In this document: piece by piece, positions 27,482-36,707 of the stretch
Layout of the letters: the number at the start of each line of letters is the position of its first letter
Numbering within the stretch: position 1 is the first letter of the stretch
Assembly (NCBI RefSeq): GCF_001705665.1
Contig: NZ_MDHA01000051.1
Location: 1 to 62,584, forward strand
Source: Thioclava sp. SK-1
GTDB taxonomy: Bacteria; Pseudomonadota; Alphaproteobacteria; Rhodobacterales; Rhodobacteraceae
DNA length: 62,584 nucleotides
Reading direction: 5' to 3'
Notes under the pieces: model-generated
What the model was told of the DNA's origin: nothing
Seen by the model: only the letters and a program-made list of their open reading frames with translations
Databases searched by the model: none
Made by a program: the position numbers and the translations under genes

Positions 27482-28315
27482 TCAACCTTGTGCCTTACGT
27501 AGGGCATCAAATGCGGCAAGGTCTGAAATCAGCGCCTGCATCTGTGTGATCGGGATCATATTGGGACCATCGGAGGGCGCATTATCCGGGTCTTCGTGGG
27601 TCTCGATAAATAATGCTGATACACCAACGGCACAGGCTGCCCGCGCCAGTACCGGCGCGAATTCACGTTGTCCGCCGCTTGTGGTCCCTTGTCCGCCCGG
27701 CTGCTGTACCGAATGCGTGGCATCAAAAACTGTGGGATATCCGGTCTGTGCCATGATCGGCAATCCGCGGAAATCCGACACAAGCGTGTTATAGCCAAAG
27801 GATGTGCCGCGATCGCAAAGCATGATCCGTTCGTTCCCGGTGGAAGCAATCTTTGCGGCCACATTGCCCATATCCCAAGGTGCCAGGAATTGGCCCTTTT
27901 TCACATTGATCGCACAGCCGGTCTTGCCCGCCGCCAGCAACAGATCGGTTTGCCGACATAGGAACGCGGGAATTTGAATGACATCGACAGCTTCGCCAAC
28001 GGCGGCGCATTGACCAGCATCGTGAACATCGGTGATCACCGGAACGTTAAATTCGCGCCCGATCGTTGACAGTACGTGCAGCCCTTCGTCCATTCCCATG
28101 CCGCGCTGTGTCCCCAAGGAAGAACGATTGGCCTTATCATAGCTGCCCTTAAAGATAAATTTGATGCCCGACGGCGCGCAGGCTTCGGCAATTTTCTCGG
28201 CCATCATCCGGGCGTGATCCAGGCTTTCCAACTGGCAGGGTCCGGCAATCAAGGCAAAGGGCTGTTGCCCGCCTACACGAATATCGCCAATTTCGATGAT
28301 TTTTTGATCGGTCAT
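27482..28315 (-). CDS. kdsA: 3-deoxy-8-phosphooctulonate synthase (KDO-8-P synthase)
   Basis: A 277-residue aldolase that joins phosphoenolpyruvate and arabinose-5-phosphate to make KDO-8-phosphate for lipopolysaccharide. Family motifs are FALIAGPCQLESLDHARMMA, FIFKGSYDKANRSSLGTQRG, PVITDVHDAGQCAAVGEAV, the KKGQFLAPWDM metal/substrate segment and FDATHSVQQPGGQG. The next gene upstream on the same strand (starting at 29293) makes the arabinose-5-phosphate substrate, so this is a functional pair. It ends about 25 bases from the convergent small acidic gene. Confidence 0.97.
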   Translation of the reverse strand: MTDQKIIEIGDIRVGGQQPFALIAGPCQLESLDHARMMAEKIAEACAPSGIKFIFKGSYDKANRSSLGTQRGMGMDEGLHVLSTIGREFNVPVITDVHDAGQCAAVGEAVDVIQIPAFLCRQTDLLLAAGKTGCAINVKKGQFLAPWDMGNVAAKIASTGNERIMLCDRGTSFGYNTLVSDFRGLPIMAQTGYPTVFDATHSVQQPGGQGTTSGGQREFAPVLARAACAVGVSALFIETHEDPDNAPSDGPNMIPITQMQALISDLAAFDALRKAQG

Positions 28316-28339
28316 TTTTGCTCCCCTTTACAGGTCAAT

Positions 28340-29293
28340 TTACATTACACCGCTGCGCAGGAAATCATGAACATGCAGCACACCAAGCGGCTTGCCTTGA
28401 TCCGCCACCAGCAAGGCCGTGATTTTCTTTTGGTTCAGGATCGCCAGCGCTTCGGCGGCAAGCATGTCAGGACCCACAGTGATGGGTGTTTTATTCGCAA
28501 CCTGTCCCGCACTCGCCTGCATCAACCCATCCATATTGCGCCGTAAGTCACCATCTGAAATGACGCCGAACAAAGCCCCATCTTGCATGACGATCGCAAG
28601 CCCCAAACCTTTGGATGTCATTTCCAGCAGCACCTCGCTCATCGGGGTGCCCGTTTCAACAAAGGGCAAGGATGCGCTGCCATGCATCATTTCAGACACG
28701 CGGCGCATCTGCGCACCCAGCTTTCCGCCTGGATGAAACACGCCAAAATCGGTGCTTTTAAAACCACGTTTTTCCATCAGCGCCACGGCCATCGCATCGC
28801 CCAGCGCCAATGTCAGAGTTGTCGAGGTTGTGGGGGCCATGCCAATCGGGCATGCCTCTGGCAGCTTTGGCAACGCCAATTTATAGGTGGCTGCTTGCAT
28901 TAAAGTGCTGTTGGCATTCGATGAAATGGCAATCATCGGGATTGAAAATCGCTGCGTATGGTAGATCATATCGCGCAGTTCCGCCGTCTCGCCAGAGTTT
29001 GAGATCAGAACGCACATATCGGCCTCGGTCACCATGCCCAAATCCCCGTGGCTCGCCTCGGCGGCATGGACAAAGAAGGACGGCGTGCCGGTCGACGCAA
29101 GCGTTGCCGCAATTTTGCGCCCGATATGACCTGATTTCCCAATGCCGCAAATGATTACACGGCCTTTAATCCGCAAAATATGCTCCAAGGCAGGAACGAA
29201 ATCTGCGGGCAAATGTGTTGCCAAATGCGTCACCGCTTCTCCCTCCAGGGTCAGGACATGGCGCGCGGCAGCTATCATCTGATCATCGGTCAT
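28340..29293 (-). CDS. kdsD: D-arabinose 5-phosphate isomerase (KpsF/GutQ family)
   Basis: About 317 residues. An N-terminal SIS domain carries RVIICGIGKSGHIGRKIAATLASTGTPSFF and VLISNSGETAELRDMI, followed by two CBS domains (LPFVETGTPMSEVLLEMTSKGLG and ITVGPDMLAAEALAILNQKKI). It converts ribulose-5-phosphate to arabinose-5-phosphate for KDO synthesis. I prefer the ATG at 29293, which has GAGG 6 bases upstream; an in-frame ATG at 29305 is also possible. It is immediately upstream of kdsA with 24 bases between, so they are one operon. Confidence 0.94.
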   Translation of the reverse strand: MTDDQMIAAARHVLTLEGEAVTHLATHLPADFVPALEHILRIKGRVIICGIGKSGHIGRKIAATLASTGTPSFFVHAAEASHGDLGMVTEADMCVLISNSGETAELRDMIYHTQRFSIPMIAISSNANSTLMQAATYKLALPKLPEACPIGMAPTTSTTLTLALGDAMAVALMEKRGFKSTDFGVFHPGGKLGAQMRRVSEMMHGSASLPFVETGTPMSEVLLEMTSKGLGLAIVMQDGALFGVISDGDLRRNMDGLMQASAGQVANKTPITVGPDMLAAEALAILNQKKITALLVADQGKPLGVLHVHDFLRSGVM

Positions 29294-29456
29294 CTTGGGC
29301 CTCATCGTGATCTGTGTTGCGCCCGATTACCACGGCAACGCGGGCAAAGCCATCGACAGACGCAGGAAAGCCGCAACACAGCGCACGCCCGCGCGACGTC
29401 TTGCTAATGCATCGCAGCCTAGCGTCACACGATCCCTTAACCTGGAGCCAACACCG

Positions 29457-30467
29457 ATGCCCGATCGCTCAGATAACCTATCGCTGCCGTATATTCAGCC
29501 CTCACAAGCGCAAAAACATGTCACTCATAATGAGGCCGTTCGCCTGCTGGATGCGCTGGTTCAATTGGCTGTTGAAAGCCTTTCATTGTCCGGCCCGCCG
29601 GCCGTGCCGCAAGCGGGCCAACGGTTTATTGTTCCAGCAGGTGGCACGCAGGCCTGGGCTGGTCAAGACCACAGGATTGCGATTTGGCAAGACACGGCAT
29701 GGGCATTTTTGACCCCGTCAGAGGGCTGGCAAGCCTGGGTCGTCGATGATGGGGCGGTTGCGGTGTATCATGACGGGCAGTGGCAGCCGGTTACCGCGCG
29801 GTTAAATGTGTCGTTACTGGGGGTAAATACTGCCGCTGATGCCACAAACCGTCTGGCCAGCGCGGCTGATGCGACCTTATTAACCCATGTTGGGGCTGGC
29901 CATCAGCTGAAGCTGAACAAAGCGACGGCGACTGATACGGCGAGTTTGCTGTTCCAATCTAACTGGGCGGGGCGCGCCGAAATGGGGCTGACCGGTGGCG
30001 ATGGCTTTACGGTAAAGGTCAGCGAAGACGGTGTGGCGTGGCATGATGCAATGACCGTCGATCCGGCCTCCGGACGCCCTGCGTTTACGCAAGGTGCGCA
30101 GATCCTTGGACCGCTGACCGGGCCGGGGATTGTCGGTCCGCAGGGCAGTGATGCAGTGATTGAACAGGGCGAAAATGCGAATGGCCGCTTTACTCGTCTG
30201 GCAAGTGGTTTGCAGATCTGCGAAAGCCCAGACATTCCTTTGACGCAAGTAAATGCTGCATATGGGGGGGTGTTCGGATCTGAAACCCAGACATGGGGTT
30301 TTCCTGAAGCATTTGTCGCGCCGCCCTCAGCCACGGGCAGTTGCAGCACAGACGTCTGGCTGACGCCAAGCACAACCCAAACCGCATGTGTATTCCGCGC
30401 CCTCAGCTATGCGGTGCAGCCCCTTGGTGATGTGGCGCGGCTGGTAGCGATTGGGCGTTGGAAGTGA
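29457..30467 (+). CDS. DUF2793-domain protein
   Basis: 336 residues starting MPDRSDNLSLPYIQPSQAQK, with HVTHNEAVRLLDALVQLAVESL and GGTQAWAGQDHRIAIWQDTAWAFLTPSEGWQAWVVDDG (the DUF2793 block, about 1-115). A longer beta-rich C-terminal part follows, with GDGFTVKVSEDGVAWHDAMTVDPASGRP. The family occurs in phages and near gene-transfer-agent loci; I recall a related protein as part of the head spikes of the Rhodobacter capsulatus gene transfer agent, but I cannot check that here. GGAG (29444-29447) precedes the ATG. It is divergent from the KDO pair. Confidence 0.8.
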   Translation: MPDRSDNLSLPYIQPSQAQKHVTHNEAVRLLDALVQLAVESLSLSGPPAVPQAGQRFIVPAGGTQAWAGQDHRIAIWQDTAWAFLTPSEGWQAWVVDDGAVAVYHDGQWQPVTARLNVSLLGVNTAADATNRLASAADATLLTHVGAGHQLKLNKATATDTASLLFQSNWAGRAEMGLTGGDGFTVKVSEDGVAWHDAMTVDPASGRPAFTQGAQILGPLTGPGIVGPQGSDAVIEQGENANGRFTRLASGLQICESPDIPLTQVNAAYGGVFGSETQTWGFPEAFVAPPSATGSCSTDVWLTPSTTQTACVFRALSYAVQPLGDVARLVAIGRWK

Positions 30468-30645
30468 TCTGCCTAATCCACTTGCATTGCGTTGCGATTA
30501 AGCCCGGTGAATAGGCGGGGTTTAGGCTGTAGGTCACTGTGAGTTCATGTGTCAAACTTTCCCCCCAGGACCGCTGGACCCGGCGTGATGGCCAGCCTAA
30601 GCTTTGGGAAATACCAGATATTTTCAAGCCGGAAAGCCAGCCTCA

Positions 30646-32394
30646 ATGTCCAAGACGCATGGATCGCTAAGTGTTCGCCTGTCGCAACTGCTCCGCCAAG
30701 TCTACCCGGAATTCGACAGTGATGTGATGGCGAGCAAGGTTATCGAATGCTTTTGGCCCGAGGGGGCATCCCGGCGCAAACGCCCCCGTGCGCCGGGGAA
30801 TAATCTGTGGTCACAGCGTGATGCGATGTTGATCACCTATGGTGATTCTATCGTAGATGGGTCGCATAAGCCGCTTGATTTGTTGAATGATTTCCTGCTC
30901 AGCTATATGAAAGGGGTCACCAACGGCGTGCATATTTTGCCGTTTTTTCCCTATACCTCTGACGATGGTTTTGCGGTTACAGATTACACCAAGGTGAATT
31001 CAACACTGGGGGATTGGCCGGATATTTCGCGGATCGGGTCGGAATTTCACCTCATGTCCGATTTGGTGTTGAACCATGTGTCCAGCCAGGGCGTGTGGTT
31101 TAACGCCTATCGCCAAGGTCAATCGCCCTTTGATGGGTTCTTTTTTGAGGCCTCTCCCGATGACGATGTCACCATGGTCACCCGCCCGCGCACAACGCCA
31201 CTGCTGCAATCGGTTGAGACAGCGAATGGTGAAAAACACGTCTGGTGCACATTTAGCCATGATCAAATCGATCTGAATTTCAAAAATCCCGAAGTTCTGT
31301 TTGAGATTTTGCGGATCATTCGCCTGCATATTGACCAAGGGGTGCGGGTGCTGCGCCTGGATGCGGTTGCGTTCTTGTGGAAAGAAATCGGCACCAATTG
31401 CATCCATCTTCCCCAGACCCATACGATCATCAAATTGATGCGCGTTCTGTGCGACTATGCGTCCGAGAACGTTATTCTATTGACGGAAACGAATGTGCCA
31501 AAGGCCGAGAACCTGTCATATTTCGGTAATCAGGATGAGGCGCATGCGGTCTATAACTTCCCGTTGCCGCCGCTTATTCTTCACGCGATGATGTCGGGGA
31601 CGGCGAAATATCTGCTCAATTGGCAGCGCACGATGCCGCCCGCGCCGCTGGGCTGCGCCTATCTCAATTTTACCGCCAGCCATGATGGCATCGGGATGCG
31701 CCCGGCGGAAGGGTTGCTGCCCGAGGATGAAAAAGCCCGCGTGATCGACACTATCCGGCAGGTTGGCGGCCTTGTTTCAATGCGCTCCATGCCCGATGGC
31801 AGCGAAAGTCCATATGAGCTGAACTGCGGCTTCTTCGCCGCCATGTCACGCACATTTAAGGGCACAGATGATTTGCATATTCGCCGGTTCCTGTGTTCGC
31901 AAACCATCGTCATGTCGCTTGAAGGTATTCCGGCATTCTATATCCATTCCCTTCTGGCGACCCCAAATGATCTGGAGGCGGTGGAGCGTCGGGGCATGAA
32001 CCGGGCGATCAACCGGCACAAATGGCATTACCCAGAGCTGCGCGCGAAACTGGCCGATTATGAAACCGATCAGGCGCGTGTTCTGGGCGCGATGTCAGAA
32101 CGGCTGCGATTGCGGTCGCGCCAGCCTGCGTTGCACCCCAATGCGACACAGTTCACGCTGCAACTGGATCCCAGGATCTTTGGCATTTGGCGCCAATCTT
32201 TGGATCGCGCGCAGTCCATTTTCGCGCTGCATAATGTGTCGGGTGAAGAGGTGATGCTGCCGCCGGGAACATTGAACCTGATTGACGGACAAAAATGGTT
32301 CGATCTGCTTTCGGGTGAAGATATGCTGGGTGGGGCCGATGACGGGTTGGTTATGGCCCCCTATCAATGTCGTTGGATTACCAACCGGGCGTGA
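30646..32394 (+). CDS. GH13_18 sugar phosphorylase, probably glucosylglycerate phosphorylase
   Basis: 582 residues of glycoside hydrolase family 13, subfamily 18. The subfamily includes sucrose phosphorylase and glucosylglycerate phosphorylase (YcjM type). Visible are VHILPFFPYTSDDGFAVTDY (96-115), the nucleophile Asp239 in VLRLDAVAF, the acid/base Glu281 in LLTETNVP and Asp347 in ASHDGIG. The RLDAVAFLWKEIGTNCIHL stretch matches the glucosylglycerate/glucosylglycerol-type members better than true sucrose phosphorylases. The enzyme would release glucose-1-phosphate from glucosylglycerate. It converges on genes for making that solute, with 19 bases between stops, which supports the specificity. 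The start at 30646 is the first ATG with family sequence. Confidence 0.85.
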   Translation: MSKTHGSLSVRLSQLLRQVYPEFDSDVMASKVIECFWPEGASRRKRPRAPGNNLWSQRDAMLITYGDSIVDGSHKPLDLLNDFLLSYMKGVTNGVHILPFFPYTSDDGFAVTDYTKVNSTLGDWPDISRIGSEFHLMSDLVLNHVSSQGVWFNAYRQGQSPFDGFFFEASPDDDVTMVTRPRTTPLLQSVETANGEKHVWCTFSHDQIDLNFKNPEVLFEILRIIRLHIDQGVRVLRLDAVAFLWKEIGTNCIHLPQTHTIIKLMRVLCDYASENVILLTETNVPKAENLSYFGNQDEAHAVYNFPLPPLILHAMMSGTAKYLLNWQRTMPPAPLGCAYLNFTASHDGIGMRPAEGLLPEDEKARVIDTIRQVGGLVSMRSMPDGSESPYELNCGFFAAMSRTFKGTDDLHIRRFLCSQTIVMSLEGIPAFYIHSLLATPNDLEAVERRGMNRAINRHKWHYPELRAKLADYETDQARVLGAMSERLRLRSRQPALHPNATQFTLQLDPRIFGIWRQSLDRAQSIFALHNVSGEEVMLPPGTLNLIDGQKWFDLLSGEDMLGGADDGLVMAPYQCRWITNRA

Positions 32395-32413
32395 CCCGGT
32401 TGGCCATCGCGCG

Positions 32414-33634
32414 TTACTGATATTCTGCCTCATCCGCGGCAACCGCCTTGCGGAAATCTGACAGGAAATTGGGGTCGGCTGCGTGGACGCGGTTCCATGT
32501 GGGGATGAAGGGCGTTTCTTCTGGGTGTTCGATAAATATATGCCCGGCCCGCACCAGATTTTCCGCAAACATTTCGATCGTTTGCTCTTCTGTATGGCGG
32601 TCGAATTTCAGCCCGTTCATCTGCGCATCATTGTAATAGCATTCCAGCAGATCCAGGGCGCGGCGGTAGTATGTCGCCTTCAAAGAGCGGAACGTATTGG
32701 GTGTGAACACCGTGCCATCGGCGGCCAGCTTGCGGAATACCGCTTTGCAAATATCGGTCGACATACGGTTCAGCCCGGTTGCGGCGTCTTCTTTTGATGT
32801 CTCTTGATGTTTGTGATCATAGCTGTCTGCGATCTCAACCTGACAGACCTGTCCCCGGCCAAGATTGCGCCATGCCTCTGATAGAACGCCGATTTCTAGC
32901 CCCCAATCCGACGGGATGCGCAAGTCTGGCAACATCTGGGTGCGCATCGCAAATTCACCTGACAGGATGTAGCGGAAGCTGCGTAGAAAATCGATATAGT
33001 CGCGGTCCCCGATCACCCGCTTCAGCGCGATCAGCAACGGGCTGACCAGCAGCCGCGTGACCCGACCGTTCAACTTGCCGTCCCCAACGCGGGCATAATA
33101 GCCTTTCGACAGCTGATATGGGAAAGAGGGATTGGCCACAGGATAGACCAGACGGTCCAGCATCTCGCGTTTATAGGTGACGATGTCGCAATCGTGAATC
33201 GCCATTACGGCACTGTCCGCACAGGCAATCATATAGCCCATGCAGCCCCACACATTTTTGCCTTTGCCTGGCTCTTGCGGTGCCAACCCCAGCTTTTGAA
33301 GCCGTTCGTTTAGCTGCAGCATCCGCGGGCTGTCATTCCAGATCACGGTGGTTTGTTGCGGCAAGACCGAGAAAAATTGACGCGCATGGCGATACTCGGC
33401 CTCTGATGCGCGATCCAATCCGACAATAATCCGGTGCAGATAGCTGACGCTGCTCAATTCTTGCAAAATATTCGCAAGGGCCGGTCCCTCCAGCTCAGAA
33501 TACAGGCTAGGAAGAATCAGCGATATTTTGCGATTTTGTGCATAAGTTTCAAGCTCATAGACCAGCTCATCGTTTGAGCGAACCCGCAGATTATGAAACT
33601 GCGCGATGTTCCCGTTTTGTTGGAAATCGGCCAT
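32414..33634 (-). CDS. gpgS: Glucosyl-3-phosphoglycerate synthase-type glycosyltransferase
   Basis: 406 residues of the GT81/mannosyl-3-phosphoglycerate synthase group. The GT-A fold shows ISLILPSLYSELEG, HRIIVGLDRA, the metal-binding DCD (148-150, in AIHDCDIVTY), and the C-terminal RSLKATYYRRALDLLECYYND. It is expected to transfer glucose from an NDP-glucose to 3-phosphoglycerate. The phosphatase gene lies immediately upstream on the same strand with no gap, so gpgP-gpgS is one operon. The opposing gene codes for a phosphorylase of the final product. Mannose specificity is possible, since the families are related. Confidence 0.85.
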   Translation of the reverse strand: MADFQQNGNIAQFHNLRVRSNDELVYELETYAQNRKISLILPSLYSELEGPALANILQELSSVSYLHRIIVGLDRASEAEYRHARQFFSVLPQQTTVIWNDSPRMLQLNERLQKLGLAPQEPGKGKNVWGCMGYMIACADSAVMAIHDCDIVTYKREMLDRLVYPVANPSFPYQLSKGYYARVGDGKLNGRVTRLLVSPLLIALKRVIGDRDYIDFLRSFRYILSGEFAMRTQMLPDLRIPSDWGLEIGVLSEAWRNLGRGQVCQVEIADSYDHKHQETSKEDAATGLNRMSTDICKAVFRKLAADGTVFTPNTFRSLKATYYRRALDLLECYYNDAQMNGLKFDRHTEEQTIEMFAENLVRAGHIFIEHPEETPFIPTWNRVHAADPNFLSDFRKAVAADEAEYQ

Positions 33635-34411
33635 TTAGCTCTCCTGCTGAGGGATATTGTTCAAAATATCCATAATTTCTTCGTTCCAGCCCGCAGGGCC
33701 GGGCAATCGGCTTCGGCGGATTTTACCATCGGCTTCGCCCGCCAATTGTGGCAACCTGGGGCTGTGGTCATTGTGAATGACGACGCCGATATCCGCCGCT
33801 TCCAACATTTCAACATCATTGGGGGCATCGCCCAGCGCGATTGTGACATCCGCCTGATATTGCGCGATAATCTGCCGCATCTGATCCGCTTTGGTTCCCC
33901 CCAGAGAGAGGGTCAAAAAACGCCCACCGCGCCGCGCATGAATGCCATCCTTTTTCAATACCGATAGAAACTCCTGCAGCTGGGCATCTGTTCCTGACCA
34001 AAGCCCAGGTTCACTAAAACACCGTTTACGGGCATTTTGTGCCGCCACGAGGGGCAGGCCTGTGGCATCGGCAATATCGGCATCCGACATGTCCCCGAAC
34101 CCGGTAAAACACTGCCGCAGCTCTGGTGGCAGTGTCGAAAGGCGGTGACGAATGGTCGCGTAGCTGTGTGTTGTGCCGGCACCCTGTCCGGGCACCAGGA
34201 TATCCGCCCCGTTTTCCACAATCGCAGGGGTGTCCCCCAGCCCAAGCTGCGCATGAATTTGCGCCATCTCTGCCCCGGTTTTAGAGCTGGCCAGGATCAG
34301 TGGAATTTGACGCGTGCGCAACGCCGTCAAGGCAGGCATCGCGGGCTGAAAGCTGTAAGTCGCGTGGTCCAACAACGTCCCGTCAAGATCGGTGAATACC
34401 AATAGCTTCAT
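33635..34411 (-). CDS. Glucosyl/mannosyl-3-phosphoglycerate phosphatase (HAD-IIB)
   Basis: 258 residues of the HAD superfamily, Cof/MPGP branch. Motif I is LVFTDLDGTLLDH (catalytic Asp8 and Asp10), motif II lies in LILASSKTGAEM, and the last motif is VTIALGDAPNDVEMLEAADIGVVIHN. The start at 34411 puts motif I at the N-terminus. It would remove the phosphate from the product of the adjacent synthase to give free glucosylglycerate (or mannosylglycerate). The stop and the synthase start touch (33635/33634), so translation is coupled. Confidence 0.9.
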   Translation of the reverse strand: MKLLVFTDLDGTLLDHATYSFQPAMPALTALRTRQIPLILASSKTGAEMAQIHAQLGLGDTPAIVENGADILVPGQGAGTTHSYATIRHRLSTLPPELRQCFTGFGDMSDADIADATGLPLVAAQNARKRCFSEPGLWSGTDAQLQEFLSVLKKDGIHARRGGRFLTLSLGGTKADQMRQIIAQYQADVTIALGDAPNDVEMLEAADIGVVIHNDHSPRLPQLAGEADGKIRRSRLPGPAGWNEEIMDILNNIPQQES

Positions 34412-34687
34412 TTCAACCCCATGACTGCGCGACATATGCTCTGCGCAAACAGTAGACACATTTCGCAGGCATATGAAACCGGCACACAGTATTTTGTGCA
34501 TTTCCGTAGGGTTGGCCGTCACGTGGCGGGTATAGAAGCGGCGTTTTTCAGCAAGAACAGCCCGCAGAACTGCCGGTTGCAGCGGATATATACGCCCCGC
34601 CGTTCCCGGTCTGTCCGCGATACGGTTGGCCCTGGGCAGGAAACCCGCTAAATCCTATTGGGCAGCGATTGGGATAAGGAAACGGCG

Positions 34688-35275
34688 ATGAAACGGGCGT
34701 GGCAAAGAATGCTTTCGGGACGCAGGTTGGACCTGCTGGACCCGACCCCGATGGATGTCGAAATCGAAGACATTGCGCATGGGTTGTCCTTTGTCGCGCG
34801 TTGGAACGGGCAAACGCATGGCGATTGGGCCTATTCCGTTGCTGAACATTCGATCCTTGTGGCAGATATTTTTCATTTGACGGACCCGGTAATCGAGCCG
34901 AAATGGCAGCTTGCCGCGCTGCTGCATGATGCGGCTGAATATGTTCTGGGCGACATGATATCACCCGTCAAAGCCGCGATTGGACAAGATTACGGTGTCC
35001 TGGACGCCCGGTTGACGGCGGCAATCCATCTGCGCTTCGGGCTGCCAGCGGTGCTGCCGCAACATATCAAACGTAAGATCAAAAAGGCGGATATTATTTC
35101 TGCCCGGCTGGAGGCAGAGCGCCTTGCAGGATTTTCGACACAGGAGGCCGACAGGATTTTCGGTAAAATCGACCCGGAACTGTCGCAGAAATTGGATTTG
35201 CATCTGCGCCCGCCTATGCAGGTGCGCGCCGCATTCACCGCGCGTCACCATAAGCTGCTGCACCTGATCGGCTAG
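34688..35275 (+). CDS. HD-domain phosphohydrolase (YfbR-like)
   Basis: 195 residues. The metal-binding HD pattern is seen as SVAEHSILVADIF and LAALLHDAAEYVLGDM, then a helical part with ISPVKAAIG and IKKADIISARLEAERL. This arrangement resembles YfbR-type 5'-deoxynucleotidases. AAGGAA (34676-34681) precedes the ATG. It is divergent from the gpg operon; no functional link is evident. Confidence 0.85.
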   Translation: MKRAWQRMLSGRRLDLLDPTPMDVEIEDIAHGLSFVARWNGQTHGDWAYSVAEHSILVADIFHLTDPVIEPKWQLAALLHDAAEYVLGDMISPVKAAIGQDYGVLDARLTAAIHLRFGLPAVLPQHIKRKIKKADIISARLEAERLAGFSTQEADRIFGKIDPELSQKLDLHLRPPMQVRAAFTARHHKLLHLIG

Positions 35276-35276
35276 G

Positions 35277-35441
35277 TCACATCATTGGCCGCTTCAGGCT
35301 GGTGCGAAGCAGTTCCAGCTCTTGTTCAGCGCGCCGTTTGCGTTCTTCGTGAGCGTGTCGGTTGAAGCCCTGGTGATGTGATGGCGCCGTTCCGTGATAC
35401 CCGGTGGCGGTTTTGATGATCTGATTCATAATCCCAAACAT
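35277..35441 (-). CDS. 54-residue His/Arg-rich small protein
   Basis: A short open frame with AGGAGA 7 bases before its ATG. The protein begins MFGIMNQIIKTATGYH, has a histidine-rich middle (PSHHQGFNRHAHEERK) and a charged, probably helical C-terminus (RRAEQELELLRTSLKRPMM). No transmembrane segment. It is convergent with the HD gene (stops 2 bases apart) and divergent from the LysR gene. I do not recognise a family; the good ribosome binding site and coding-like composition support it. Confidence 0.55.
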   Translation of the reverse strand: MFGIMNQIIKTATGYHGTAPSHHQGFNRHAHEERKRRAEQELELLRTSLKRPMM

Positions 35442-35537
35442 GTCATCTCTCCTGTGATGCGATGGGATAAGATTGGCACTGCAGTGTAGATAAAAGCGAC
35501 TCTTGAAAACTTGACGCTTGTTAGGCAGACTTACAAT

Positions 35538-36452
35538 ATGGATTGGAAAGAGATACCTTCGCTTGCGGCGTTGCGCGCCTTTGAGGCTGCGGCACGCAAT
35601 GCCAGCCTGTCCGCAGCTGCGCGGGAGCTAAACGTAACCCATGCCGCTATCGCGCAGCACATCACGGGCCTGTCCGCCCATTTCGGTGAGGCATTGCTGC
35701 AGCGGCAGGGCAACCGGATGGTGACAACCCCAACCGGCCAGATTTTGGCACAAGGTCTAAGCGCAGGATTTGGCCAAATCGCGGAAACCGTGCATATGAT
35801 CAATCAGACGAAATCCAATGCGCCGTTAAAAATCACCACCACCGCTAATTTTGCAGATTTCTGGCTGATGCCGCGCCTGCCGGGGTTTTGGCGCGATCAC
35901 CCTGATGTGCCTTTGTCGATCGAGGTCACCAATACCGTGGTGGATCTGCGCCACTCCACCGCTGATCTGGCCATCCGCTTTGGGCAAGGGAACTGGCCCG
36001 GTGTCGACAGTAAGCAGGTCTTTCCGGTGGTCTTGACCATCTGTGCCGCACCAACAATGCTGCAGGCCCACCCGGAAATGGTCTCTGGCGATTTCAGTCA
36101 GGTGGAATGGGTTCTTGAAGACAATTTTGCCGAAGGCGAGAATTGGTTGAAAGACAACGGAATGATCGGGGCCGATAGCATGGTGCGCCGCGTCCCCACA
36201 CAAGGCAGCGCGCGCGCGCTGGTCAAAGCGGGGGCTGCCGCCTCTATCCTGTTTGACGGAATGATTGAAGAAGAGCTCTCGTCCGGGAGCGTTGTGGCAT
36301 TGGGGAAAAGCCGAATCGGACGCTTTGGCTATTACACCGTGACGCGCAAAGGCACGGTGTCAAAGCAACGTGAGATCTTTGTAAAATGGCTTACAAAATT
36401 GGCGAAATCTGCCAATGCGCCCAATCAGTTCCACAAAGGCACGGGGCTATAG
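35538..36452 (+). CDS. LysR-family transcriptional regulator (GcvA-like)
   Basis: 304 residues. The winged helix-turn-helix is IPSLAALRAFEAAARNASLSAAARELNVTHAAIAQHI (about 5-42), characteristic of the GcvA branch. The effector domain follows, with LKITTTANFADFWLMPRLPGF and DLRHSTADLAIRFG. GcvA-type regulators sense small metabolites and often control divergent genes; the divergent neighbour here is the 54-residue gene. ATG 35538 is chosen. Confidence 0.93.
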   Translation: MDWKEIPSLAALRAFEAAARNASLSAAARELNVTHAAIAQHITGLSAHFGEALLQRQGNRMVTTPTGQILAQGLSAGFGQIAETVHMINQTKSNAPLKITTTANFADFWLMPRLPGFWRDHPDVPLSIEVTNTVVDLRHSTADLAIRFGQGNWPGVDSKQVFPVVLTICAAPTMLQAHPEMVSGDFSQVEWVLEDNFAEGENWLKDNGMIGADSMVRRVPTQGSARALVKAGAAASILFDGMIEEELSSGSVVALGKSRIGRFGYYTVTRKGTVSKQREIFVKWLTKLAKSANAPNQFHKGTGL

Positions 36453-36707
36453 GTGGTGGTCAGGTGCGAACCGCTACATGTGGTTGGCTTTTCAAGTTTG
36501 CCTAAAATTCACCACAGTTTTTGATGCAAACCCGCACCAGTTTGCCCCAGAACTGGCGCAATCAGGGGTGTAAATGTTAACGGAAGATTGCCAGCGCAAA
36601 GGAACTTGGGCAAATTTAAGGCAAGAATGAGGCAAGCCGCCTAAAGCGGCACAGTCCGGAACAAGGCCCCAGATAGAATTGGCCACCCGAGACGAGAGGA
36701 AAGCGCA

